Shown piece by piece: positions 24,146-34,400 of a stretch of DNA of 64,000 nucleotides. Under the pieces are notes generated by a model, which had not been told where the DNA came from, did no database searches, and saw only the letters and a list, made by a program, of their open reading frames with translations. Made by a program: the position numbers and the translations under genes. The DNA lies in NCBI GenBank assembly GCA_963680875.1, contig OY804582.1, positions 54,454,646 to 54,518,645 of the forward strand, written 5' to 3'. This stretch comes from Bathymodiolus brooksi. Lineage: Eukaryota; Mollusca; Bivalvia; Mytilida; Modiolidae. Each line of letters begins with the position of its first letter. Position 1 is the stretch's first letter.

Positions 24146-24195
24146 AAAAATAATGGCTTAAACAGGATAGCCAAAATCAGCTAAGGTCACCTATG
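24146..24195 (+). repeat. Family D fragment
   Basis: GGCTTAAACAGGATAGCCAA then AATCAGCTAAGGTCACCTAT, the central block of family D. It is followed by four GTTT repeats and a SINE-2. Confidence 0.6.
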
Positions 24196-24217
24196 AATGT
24201 TTGTTTGTTTGTTTGTT

Positions 24218-24426
24218 TGATGGTGTTTAACGCCACTTTCAACAATAATTCAGTTATATCGTGGCGGTCAGTTTTATTGGTGGAGGATCCGGAGAAAACC
24301 ACCGACCTGTCGCCAGTCACTGACAAACTTTATCACATAATGTTGTATCGAGTACACCTCGCCCTGATCGACATTCGAACACAAAAACATCAGTGGTGAT
24401 AGGCACTGATTCCATAAGTAGTTTTA
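24218..24426 (-). mobile_element. SINE-2 copy
   Basis: Reverse orientation: GATGGTGTTTAACGCCACTT, CAGTTTTATTGGTGGAGGAT, ACAAACTTTATCACATAATG, a damaged box B complement (GACATTCGAACAC), and GGTGATAGGCACTGATTCCA. The head is truncated after AAGTAGTT. Confidence 0.88.
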
Positions 24427-24591
24427 TGAATGAAAGAGGTTAATCTTACTTTAATAATAATTGAATTATTATGGATTATTACATACTTAGTTCAAATAAA
24501 AGCATTGTTGTATGACCAATATGACCGGAAGTAATCTGTCCATATTTTCACACCCCGGTAAAATAACCGGTTAATGGATTACTACAAGATC

Positions 24592-24822
24592 ATTTCCATA
24601 TCGAGGCCCATATTGGCCCGGGCCAATATGCGCCTCGACTTCGTCTCAGGCCAATATGGGTGTCTCTTTTCTAGATGTCGGAAGTATGTAATAAATAGTT
24701 TAATGCATGGACATTTCGATATTGGTCTGGTTATCATCCCTCGACCCATATTGGCCTTCGACTGCGTCTCGAGCCAATATGGGGGTCTCGGGATGATAAC
24801 CAGGCCAATATGGAAATGCTCT
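24592..24822. repeat. Foldback element with long imperfect hairpin
   Basis: The arms 24,712-24,755 and 24,773-24,818 are nearly complementary over about 44 bases (TGGTTATCATCCC and CCCATATTGGC on one side, GCCAATATGGG and GGGATGATAACCA on the other) around a 17-base loop. A second, shorter palindrome (GGCCCATATTGGCC, CGG, GCCAATATGCGCC) lies at 24,604-24,635. All share a CCAATATGG core and CGACT(G/T)CGTCTC spacers. It is a foldback, MITE-like repeat with no gene. Confidence 0.75.
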
Positions 24823-25220
24823 TGTATTAATCTGTAAATATTTACATTCTAACGTTCAATTCACCAGTATACAGAATTATCATTCAATAGTTTTAATATG
24901 ATCGTAAACGTGCCTTCTAGATAGCCCACATTATTTCTAGATAGTATTTCTGTATTTGTAGTATTACTAAAGGTGATACGACAGGCCGCTTAAAAGCTTG
25001 AACATAGGCTTACTGCAAGCCCCTTTCTTAATTCTGACCCTTTTAATAAATTGTTGCAATGGGAATTAATATCTTGACTATCCACATAAACGTAATCAAT
25101 AAAATGCTGTCAGCAAAGATAAGTGCTCAGTCGAGATTTGAACTTTTACAATTTTTAAAGGGATTAATATATCTTTGAAAGATGAAATAAGCTCGAGACT
25201 ATTCGTTGATGAAATAAAAC

Positions 25221-25837
25221 GAAATAAAATTACAAAAGATATGACAACACGAAGAACCGAAATAAAATTATAAAAGATAGGACAACACGAAAAACCGAAA
25301 TAAAATTACAAAAGATAAGACAACACGAAGAACCGAAATAAAATGACAAAAGATAGGACAACACGAAGAACCGAAATAAAATTACAAAAGATAGGACAAC
25401 ACGAAGAACCGAAATAAAATTACAAAAGATAGGACAACACGAAGAACCGAAATAAAATGACAAAAGATAGGACAACACGAAGAACCGAAATAAAATTACA
25501 AAAGATAGGACAACACGAAGAACCGAAATAAAATTACAAAAGATAGGACAACACGAAGAACCGAAATAAAATTACAAAAGATAGGACAACACGAAGAACC
25601 GAAATAAAATGACAAAAGATAGGACAACACGAAGAACCGAAATAAAATTACAAAAGATAGGACAACACGAAGAACCGAAATACAATGACAAAAGATAGGA
25701 CAACACGAAGAACCGAAATAAAATGACAAAAGATAGGACAACACGAAGAACCGAAATAAAATTACAAAAGATAGGACAACACGAAGAACCGAAATAAAAT
25801 TACAAAAGATAGGACAACACGAAGAACCGAAATAAAG
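25221..25837. repeat. 38-bp minisatellite, 16 units
   Basis: The unit GAAATAAAATTACAAAAGAT is followed by AGGACAACACGAAGAACC. Exactly 16 periods of 38 fit from 25,221 to 25,829. The main variant is ATTAC/ATGAC. Because 38 is not a multiple of 3, the minus strand reads as a 38-residue repeat (LSFVILFRFFVLSYLLSFYF and onward) in all frames, which gives two long false open frames. No start context, signal or homology supports a gene. Confidence 0.96.
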
Positions 25838-25929
25838 TTTATACAAGCTTCTGCACCAGTTTGCAGCTTGTCTTATTGATATATATATATTCAATAATAT
25901 TTGTCATATATTATTTCACTAGGAGGGGA

Positions 25930-26110
25930 AGGAGGGGAAGTTTGGGCTCATGAAGCTAGTTTAACACCGCCACTTTTTATGGAAGTGCCTGGACTAAGCC
26001 AGGAAATTAAGCGGTCATATATTTGTGTTAGGGGTATCGATTTTGCATCCTTTTACGATTTCAATATTTGATTTTGGAATTGTTTTGACAGTGTGGTATT
26101 TTTTGGCTAA
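25930..26110 (+). repeat. Dispersed repeat with GTTTAACACCGCCAC end (family H)
   Basis: GTTTAACACCGCCAC, AAGTGCCTGGACTAAGCCAG, GTGTTAGGGGTATCGA, TTTTACGATTTCAATATTTG and TGACAGTGTGGTATTTTTTG. The same layout occurs at 54,735-54,890 and in reverse at 60,480-60,720; related ends lie at 16,260 and 17,985. Non-coding. Confidence 0.6.
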
Positions 26111-26116
26111 GGTTAG

Positions 26117-26256
26117 GATTATGGCATTTAACGCCACTTTCAACAATATTTCTGTTATATCGTGGCCCAGATAAAAACACAGACCTACCGCACGCCCCTG
26201 ATAAACTTTCTAAACTTTGTAAATCCAACTACCATACGATCACAACTACGACGGTA
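26117..26256 (-). mobile_element. SINE-2 copy with internal deletion
   Basis: ATGGCATTTAACGCCACTTT, TTATATCGTGGC, CTGATAAACTTTC, then directly GTAAATCCAACTACCATACG and ACGACGGT. Box B is deleted. Confidence 0.8.
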
Positions 26257-26514
26257 TGTTTTTTTTTTTTTTTTTTTATTAAGGATATGTGATATAGTAC
26301 AAGGCTAAGAACAAATAGTTATATCTTTCATCCGTAGCATGGTATTGCAAAGTTACTAAAACGAGGGTCTCGTGGGTTGAGCATTGAACATTAATATAGC
26401 CATTACTTCAGTCTTTATCATTATTATTATATAATTTAGGTAATCATTTGTTAAATAGCAGTATAAGTAAATTGCCATCATATCAAGCAGAATATGACAA
26501 AAACATTATAATAT

Positions 26515-26680
26515 TGAATCCCACTCATGACCATGAGTACTCGATACAACATTATGTGATAAAGTTTGTCAGTGACTTGTGGCAGGTCGTTGGTTTTTTC
26601 CGAGTACTCCGGTTTCCTCTACCCACCACCACGATACATCTGACGATAAGTGGCGTTAAACACCATAGCCCTTACCCTTA
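26515..26680 (+). mobile_element. 5'-truncated SINE-2 copy
   Basis: GAATCCCACTCATGACCATG, then ACTCGATACAACATTATGTG, AAAGTTTGTCAGTGACTTG, ACTCCGGTTTCCTC, and the tail GATAAGTGGCGTTAAACACC. Confidence 0.8.
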
Positions 26681-26904
26681 CATTGACTCTCTGGTTATTG
26701 GGGCAATTTCATAGGCAACCTATATAAGTAATAATATACAAATAGCATTGCAAGAAGCTGTCAACAACTTTAACAAAGGGAGGTAATCTGACATTGCAAA
26801 ATTCAAGACTGGTTATGATAGAAATTGTAATGTTACCACATAAACAAAAGAATTGAGGATGTGTCAAAAACATATTGCACCATACATGTATATACAGAGA
26901 GAAG

Positions 26905-26960
26905 AGTTCGAATACCGCTCATGGCAATGTGTACTCGATACAACATTATGTGATAAGGTC
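26905..26960 (+). mobile_element. SINE-2 fragment (box B region only)
   Basis: GAGTTCGAATACCGCTCATG, then TACTCGATACAACATTATGT. It stops after GATAAGG. Confidence 0.7.
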
Positions 26961-27171
26961 AAAAGAAGTTAGATTAGTAACTGGAACAAATTAAAGAATC
27001 ATAAAGAACACAAATGGGGAACAACACTAGAAAACAATTAGTCTTATATGAGGGGAATAGACCGACTTACCCTCATTACATAACTCTTACCTATAATAAC
27101 ATGGTGTCGTCAAAATTACTTTATAGCTCTTTTTTTATTCTATATTAATATAAAGATTATATAAATACAAA

Positions 27172-27450
27172 TAAAAAGGCAGATGTCTAATTTAATGCGC
27201 TAGATGCATTTCATAATAAATCTTGATTAGGTACACTCGAAGTGTAAATTAACTTAAAAGCCGTTGTGAGCAGCAAACGAATGGTCCTAAGCAGGATAGT
27301 CAAAATAGGCTAAGGTTATCTATACCAGAGGAAGATCAACATTCGTTTTGATGATAATTACATTATTACTGAATTCTAAATTTTAATAATAAATATATAG
27401 TATTAAGTCATTTAGTGCCGACATACGGACTATTTTTCGGGTGATATACT
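27172..27450 (+). repeat. Family D copy
   Basis: GATGTCTAATTTAATGCGCT, TTAGGTACACTCGAAGTG, AGGATAGTCAAAATAGGCTA, AGGTTATCTATACCAGAGGA, then TCATTTAGTGCCGACATACG. The order of blocks matches the copy at 57,720-58,290. Confidence 0.65.
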
Positions 27451-29068
27451 CCGACCAAACATTTATTCTAACGTGGGTGTTATAGACTTAATCATAATTC
27501 ATGTGCTTTCATCAATTGATCCTCATAAGGATATTTTCACGACTTCATTACTAATAAAATGTTAAACATTCCAATTCAATGTTGTTTATTATTTAACAAA
27601 TCTCACTTAAAGTAGGAACTTTACGTCTAGGATTACATATATACACATTAGTATACCGTATTGTATAACGATGCTACGTGTATGTCATTGGTACTGATAG
27701 AAATTTACTACTTGCAGGATCATCATTGTATTTTCGTGTGTGATATAAACTAGGTGTCTGCGCATGCCCCAAATCCTCTAAGAATATACATACCAATGAA
27801 GCAATATATTACATTCTAAACTCGTTATTTTAAAAGTTCCTTGTCCTGCTAGACTAGATTACCCATGTTGTTCGTAGAACTACTCCCCCCATATTTGTAC
27901 TGCTTGACTTGTCGATCCACTCTGACACATTATCCGTATTCCGGCTTAGCCATTTTTTTTAATTTGAGGGGAAGGAGGGGGAGGGGTATGAATGCATAGC
28001 GTTTATAAACAGCAAATGCTTATTTGATATACATTGTATTTGTAAGGTTTATTTATATAACATATGCAGGGGGTTTCAAATATAGTTGTTTTATACTTTT
28101 ACATCTCATCAACTATTTATTTGAAGCTATTATTTGAAATAACATGGTTGCACCCAGATTAAACAACATGTGAAACAAAAACCACATTTTTGATTTTAAT
28201 CAAGAAAAAGACATTATTAAACATCCCTTCTTTAATTGCTGGTATAAATTTGTAGACCAATTGACAATTATAATAGTTATACACCAAGTGTCGACGAACT
28301 AAGTGATTATGTTGTGTTGTTCCTCAACCCCCACGGGAAATCATTTTCAACATTAAGTGCTCATTCAGATCGATGTTAACTCAATTATTTTTACAACTGA
28401 ATGATTAAATCCCGACCGTGGACCAATATGGCGTTCATTGCCACCTGCCTTTTTAACGGGACATAACTGTGCAACGTTGTGAGTATTTTTCCCGCGGGAT
28501 TAATGAGTGATTTCTGATTACAGAACGTTTACAATAGAAATTCACACGAAAATTACAGTTTCTCATCATGCTATTTGACGTATATTCAGTCGATTTTGTC
28601 ATCTAGTTGGACGTTTTCATGCTTCAAAGACGCCAATTACGACACGTAAAACGTGCAAGTTGTGATGAAATAATGGACTAATTCCCTTAAGTTTATGTCC
28701 GTCAATAAAATTTGTTTTCGTTGTGATGTGTTTTCGTCGGTTGCTAAGTCGCTTATGAAAGGTCACATAAGAAAATATATATATTTGTAAATAATTTTAT
28801 ATAGATAATTTTGGAATATCTTTTCATTATTTGTCGGTACCCTTTATTACGATGTCAAAATACTTCATTAAGTTTTTTGTAAACATTTATACCATGGATT
28901 GGAAGCAATTATACTGTGTACCAAAACATGGATTTCACTACTAGTGTATGTAGAAACAAAGATGTCATTTCTGTTCCTATTTTCGAAGTATAAATACATA
29001 CCCCCGGTATTAAATTTATATCAAAGCCATCAATACCTTTCTTTGATATAGTATAGTGCCTATTCAGT
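27451..29068. other. Intergenic DNA without recognised repeats or genes
   Basis: About 1.6 kb in a repeat-dense window with no SINE, family D or P copy and no long open frame. The segment 28,300-28,730 is less AT-biased than its surroundings and contains motifs such as CCCGCGGGATTAATGAG. This could be a conserved non-coding element between ovo and Phox2, but only comparison with another species could show it. Confidence 0.4.
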
Positions 29069-29069
29069 A

Positions 29070-29412
29070 GGGGCCGTCGTGGCATTGATCGTATGGTAGT
29101 TGGATTTACAATTACCTGTGCAATCAGTGCCTATCAACACTAATGTTAAATCCCGCTAATGGCAAGGTGTACTCGATACAATTAGTGATAAATTGTAATA
29201 AATTTTGCTACTGACTTTTCTCCGAGTACTCCGGTTTTCTCCACCAATAAAACTGACCGCCACAATATAACTGAAATATTGTAGAAAGTGGCGTTAAAAA
29301 CCAAAAACCAAACGAAGCTGAGTACCATGGTTTCCTCCACCTATAAAACTGACCTCCATGATATAACTGAAATATTGTTGAAAGTGGCCTTAAACATCGT
29401 AACACTTACCCT
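29070..29412 (+). mobile_element. SINE-2 copy with duplicated 3' half
   Basis: Head GGGGCCGTCGTGGCATTGAT and GGTAGTTGGATTTACAATTA; box B is damaged. The first tail ends GAAAGTGGCGTTAAAAACC. A second tail copy follows from GGTTTCCTCCACCTATAAAA to GTTGAAAGTGGCCTTAAACA. It is either a nested insertion of a truncated copy or a tail duplication. Confidence 0.88.
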
Positions 29413-29654
29413 ATTAAGTCTTTGTAACATTACGAGAAATTACGACTGGTTATCTGCTAAGATGATACATTAACATTATTCAAACTAAACAACTGATGGT
29501 TTTGATGACCATTTGACTTTGTTCCATAAATACAGTTATGAGCAGAAATGTCCGTTTCATTTTATTCATATCGCCTTTAAATGCTGAAGTTTTAAAGTTT
29601 TTTTTTTAAGTGTGATTTAATATTTTCGTTTTTTTATTGGAAGAAAAGTTTGGA

Positions 29655-29980
29655 GATACTAAAGTAATAATCAAAGGCCGAAAATCGAAGAAGGACAGAC
29701 AATACAGTGGGCAACAGAAAACAACTGACAAAAAAGCAAACAATGATTCACAAAGGATTGAGTAACACGTACCTTACTAAAAACCAGGGTTTAACTCAAC
29801 AGATCCTGCTCCAATATTAGTGCCACCCGTTGTGTTACTATTGATGAATGTCAAATGACGTCATGAAAGAAGAAATGAGGGCAGGATTAGAAATACTAGA
29901 AATGGAACATATCCATGGTCAACTGTGAAACATATATGTCGTAGCGGTTAATAGAACCATGTCATAACGGCGACCGTAAA
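29655..29980 (-). mobile_element. Family P 3' fragment
   Basis: AGGACAGACAATACAGTGGG, CAAAAAAGCAAACAATGATT, AGGATTGAGTAACACG, AACCAGGGTTTAACTCAACA and GCCACCCGTTGTGTTACTAT, in the order of the minus-strand copy at 42,735. Heavily mutated. Confidence 0.65.
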
Positions 29981-30002
29981 ACTAAAACTTACGAAGAGTT
30001 TG

Positions 30003-30125
30003 AAGATACCAAAAGGGTAATCAGAATCTAAAGAAGAACAGACAACACAATGGCCAAAAGAAAAAGGACAAAATGACAAACAACGATCTACAAAACGTAC
30101 ACAAACACTAAAGATAGAGTAAAGG
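30003..30125 (-). mobile_element. Second family P 3' fragment, adjacent
   Basis: TTTGAAGATACCAAAAGGGT, AATCAGAATCTAAAGAAGAA and ACAATGGCCAAAAGAAAAAG: the extreme 3' end of family P in the same orientation as the copy just before it, giving a tandem arrangement of partial elements. Confidence 0.65.
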
Positions 30126-30128
30126 CCT

Positions 30129-30213
30129 ATTTACACGATCTGTTTTTCCATGGCTGATTTACACGATCTGTTTTTCCATGGCTGATTTACACGATCTGTT
30201 TTTCCATGGCTGA
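30129..30213. repeat. 28-bp tandem repeat, 3 units
   Basis: The unit ACACGATCTGTTTTTCCATG followed by GCTGATTT is repeated three times without change. Confidence 0.93.
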
Positions 30214-30453
30214 TTTACCAAGTTTTTTTTTACGAAATATATACAGCCCCATCCAGTTATATTAAAAAAAAATATCATCATTTATTAAGCTCGGTTTGAC
30301 TGAACAAATTTGTTATCCCCATCAACCTCCTGGAGTATATATATCAGGTCTGACTATATTGAAATTTGATTTTAATGAAGAGATGTCCCCCTAAGACTTC
30401 CTCTTAATTTAATTGTAATAAGGGGGATATAACAAACATATGTTCCAATAGTA

Positions 30454-30712
30454 GGGGTCGTCGTAGTCGTGATTGATCGTATGGTAGTTGGATTTACAAC
30501 TACCTATGCAATCAGTGCCTATAACTACTAAAGGTGTGAGTTAGATTCCATCTCACGGCGAGGTGTACACGATACAACAATATGATCAAGTTTGTCAGTG
30601 ACCTGCAATAGGTTGATGGTTTTCTCCGGGTACTACGGTTTCCTTCACCAATAAAATTGACCACCACGATATAACTGAAGTATTGCTGAAAGTGGCATTA
30701 AACACCATAACC
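30454..30712 (+). mobile_element. SINE-2 copy, full length
   Basis: Head GGGGTCGTCGTAGTCGTGAT (with a GATT insertion), GGTAGTTGGATTTACAACTA, damaged box B GTGAGTTAGATTCC, body ATCAAGTTTGTCAGTGACCT, tail GCTGAAAGTGGCATTAAACA. Confidence 0.9.
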
Positions 30713-31318
30713 TTCCCCCTGTTCCCATAGTGTTTTTTTAATGTTCGTTTTTGGCTCTCTTGTAGTTATGTGATATGCAGCTTTTTATCTAAATTTGTTA
30801 AAAAATATATGTAATTGCTTGTAAGACTGAGAACACAATGTGTTGTACCTATTGACATCAGAGATTATCTTTCACAATTTTTTGTGTTTTGATAAAATGT
30901 TCTGTTTCTATGGCAGTTTGATAAATTACATTCTAATTTCATTTTTTTTAAGAGAAAATTAATACCACATGATGTCTAGTTTCATTTTATATTGCACATA
31001 ATTAAGATTAAAGAAGTGTTCATTTTGAGAGTGAAGTATCATTCAATTAAATTTGCTATAGAAGTGTGCAAAGGATCCACAATTCTATGATTAACGATTT
31101 CCTTTTGTCAGAACGTAACGGTATTTATAAGAGTGACGAGACGCACATTTCATTGGTAATTAAGTTACCTGAAATTTACAAAACATGAAATGAAAATTAT
31201 AAAATCATTAGAAAGATATATGTTTTTTTAATAGCTCTGGTATAATTTGGTACTTAAAATACAATGTACAACTAAATAAAATAATTATACAGTGTTACTA
31301 CCTATAATTACTTACAAT

Positions 31319-31462
31319 AGAGTGAGTGAGTGATTGTTGTTTAACGCCAACTCAACAACATTTCAGCTATTTCATGGCGAGAACAAGTTAATTTTCAATG
31401 AAATGATGATGAGGTCCGCATTGTACTAGAACAACACACTTAGTTGGATTTGTATAGTACTA
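31319..31462 (-). mobile_element. 3' tail of the satellite-bearing SINE-1
   Basis: Plus-strand text GAGTGAGTGAGTGATTGTTG, TTTAACGCCAACTCAACAAC and TTTCAGCTATTTCATGGCGA is the complement of the tail at about 52,555-52,702. The junction with the first repeat unit is at AGTACTAC followed by TTTACTGG (about 31,462); the ordinary SINE has CCTAGTACTAT at the matching place. Confidence 0.9.
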
Positions 31463-34400
31463 CTTTACTGGAACAACCGTCTGTGGGTAGACACGTTACC
31501 TCACTATAACACATTATCCTGATTCTTTACTGGAACAACCGTCTGTGGGTAGACACGTTACCTCACTATAACACATTATCCTGATTCTTTACTGGAACAA
31601 CCGTCTGTGGGTAGACACGTTACCTCACTATAACACATTATCCTGATTCTTTACTGGAACAACCGTCTGTGGGTAGACACGTTACCTCACTATAACACAT
31701 TATCATGATTCTTTACTGGAACAACCGTCTGTGGGTAGACACGTTACCTCACTATAACACATTATCCTGATTCTTTACTGGAACAACCGTCTGTGGGTAG
31801 ACACGTTACCTCACTATAACACATTATCCTGATTCTTTACTGGAACAACCGTCTGTGGGTAGACACGTTACCTCACTATAACACATTATCCTGATTCTTT
31901 ACTGGAACAACCGTCTGTGGGTAGACACGTTACCTCACTATAACACATTATCATGATTCTTTACTGGAACAACCGTCTGTGGGTAGACACGTTACCTCAC
32001 TATAACACATTATCATGATTCTTTACTGGAACAACCGTCTGTGGGTAGACACGTTACCTCACTATAACACATTATCCTGATTCTTTACTGGAACAACCGT
32101 CTGTGGGTAGACACGTTACCTCACTATAACACATTATCCTGATTCTTTACTGGAACAACCGTCTGTGGGTAGACACGTTACCTCACTATAACACATTATC
32201 CTGATTCTTTACTGGAACAACCGTCTGTGGGTAGACACGTTACCTCACTATAACACATTATCCTGATTCTTTACTGGAACAACCGTCTGTGGGTAGACAC
32301 GTTACCTCACTATAACACATTATCATGATTCTTTACTGGAACAACCGTCTGTGGGTAGACACGTTACCTCACTATAACACATTATCCTGATTCTTTACTG
32401 GAACAACCGTCTGTGGGTAGACACGTTACCTCACTATAACACATTATCCTGATTCTTTACTGGAACAACCGTCTGTGGGTAGACACGTTACCTCACTATA
32501 ACACATTATCCTGATTCCCAGTCGAGCAGTCTTTACTGGAACAACCGTCTGTGGATAGACACGTTACCTCACTATAACACATTATCCTGATTCTTTACTG
32601 GAACAACCGTCTGTGGGTAGACACGTTACCTCACTATAACACATTATCCTGATTCTTTACTGGAACAACCGTCTGTGGGTAGACACGTTACCTCACTATA
32701 ACACATTATCCTGATTCTTTACTGGAACAACCGTCTGTGGGTAGACACGTTACCTCACTATAACACATTATCCTGATTCTTTACTGGAACAACCGTCTGT
32801 GGGTAGACACGTTACCTCACTATAACACATTATCCTGATTCCCAGTCGAGCAGTCTTTACTGGAACAACCGTCTGTGGATAGACACGTTACCTCACTATA
32901 ACACATTATCCTGATTCTTTACTGGAACAACCGTCTGTGGGTAGACACGTTACCTCACTATAACACATTATCCTGATTCTTTACTGGAACAACCGTCTGT
33001 GGGTAGACACGTTACCTCACTATAACACATTATCCTGATTCTTTACTGGAACAACCGTCTGTGGGTAGACACGTTACCTCACTATAACACATTATCCTGA
33101 TTCTTTACTGGAACAACCGTCTGTGGGTAGACACGTTACCTCACTATAACACATTATCCTGATTCTTTACTGGAACAACCGTCTGTGGGTAGACACGTTA
33201 CCTCACTATAACACATTATCCTGATTCTTTACTGGAACAACCGTCTGTGGGTAGACACGTTACCTCACTATAACACATTATCCTGATTCCCAGTCGAGCA
33301 GTCTTTACTGGAACAACCGTCTGTGGATAGACACGTTACCTCACTATAACACATTATCCTGATTCTTTACTGGAACAACCGTCTGTGGGTAGACACGTTA
33401 CCTCACTATAGCACATTATCCTGATTCTTTACTGGAACAACCGTCTGTGGGTAGACACGTTACCTCACTATAACACATTATCCTGATTCTTTACTGGAAC
33501 AACCGTCTGTGGGTAGACACGTTACCTCACTATAACACATTATCCTGATTTTTAATGGAACAACCGTCTGTGGGTAGACACGTTACCTCACTATAACACA
33601 TTATCCTGATTCCCAGTCGAGCAGTCTTTACTGGAACAACCGTCTGTGGATAGACACGTTACCTCACTATAACACATTATCCTGATTCTTTACTGGAACA
33701 ACCGTCTGTGGGTAGACACGTTACCTCACTATAACACATTATCCTGATTCTTTACTGGAACAACCGTCTGTGGGTAGACACGTTACCTCACTATAACACA
33801 TTATCCTGATTCTTTACTGGAACAACCGTCTGTGGGTAGACACGTTACCTCACTATAACACATTATCCTGATTCTTTACTGGAACAACCGTCTGTGGGTA
33901 GACACGTTACCTCACTATAACACATTATCCTGATTCTTTACTGGAACAACCGTCTGTGGGTAGACACGTTACCTCACTATAACACATTATCCTGATTCTT
34001 TACTGGAACAACCGTCTGTGGGTAGACACGTTACCTCACTATAACACATTATCCTGATTCTTTACTGGAACAACCGTCTGTGGGTAGACACGTTACCTCA
34101 CTATAACACATTATCCTGATTCTTTACTGGAACAACCGTCTGTGGGTAGACACGTTACCTCACTATAACACATTATCCTGATTCTTTACTAGAACAACCG
34201 TCTGTGGGTAGACACGTTACCTCACTATAACACATTATCCTGATTCCCAGTCGAGCAGTCTTTACTGGAACAACCGTCTGTGGATAGACACGTTACCTCA
34301 CTATAACACATTATCCTGATTCCCAGTCGATCAGTCTTTACTGGAACAACCGTCTGTGGGTAGACACGTTAACTCACTATAACACATTATCCTGATTCCC

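Noticed and set aside
25230..25894. Two long minus-strand open frames with a repeated LSFVILFRFF... peptide, resembling a membrane protein
   Set aside because: They are the translation of the 38-bp minisatellite. A 38-bp period cycles through all frames without a stop, and there is no homology or gene context.
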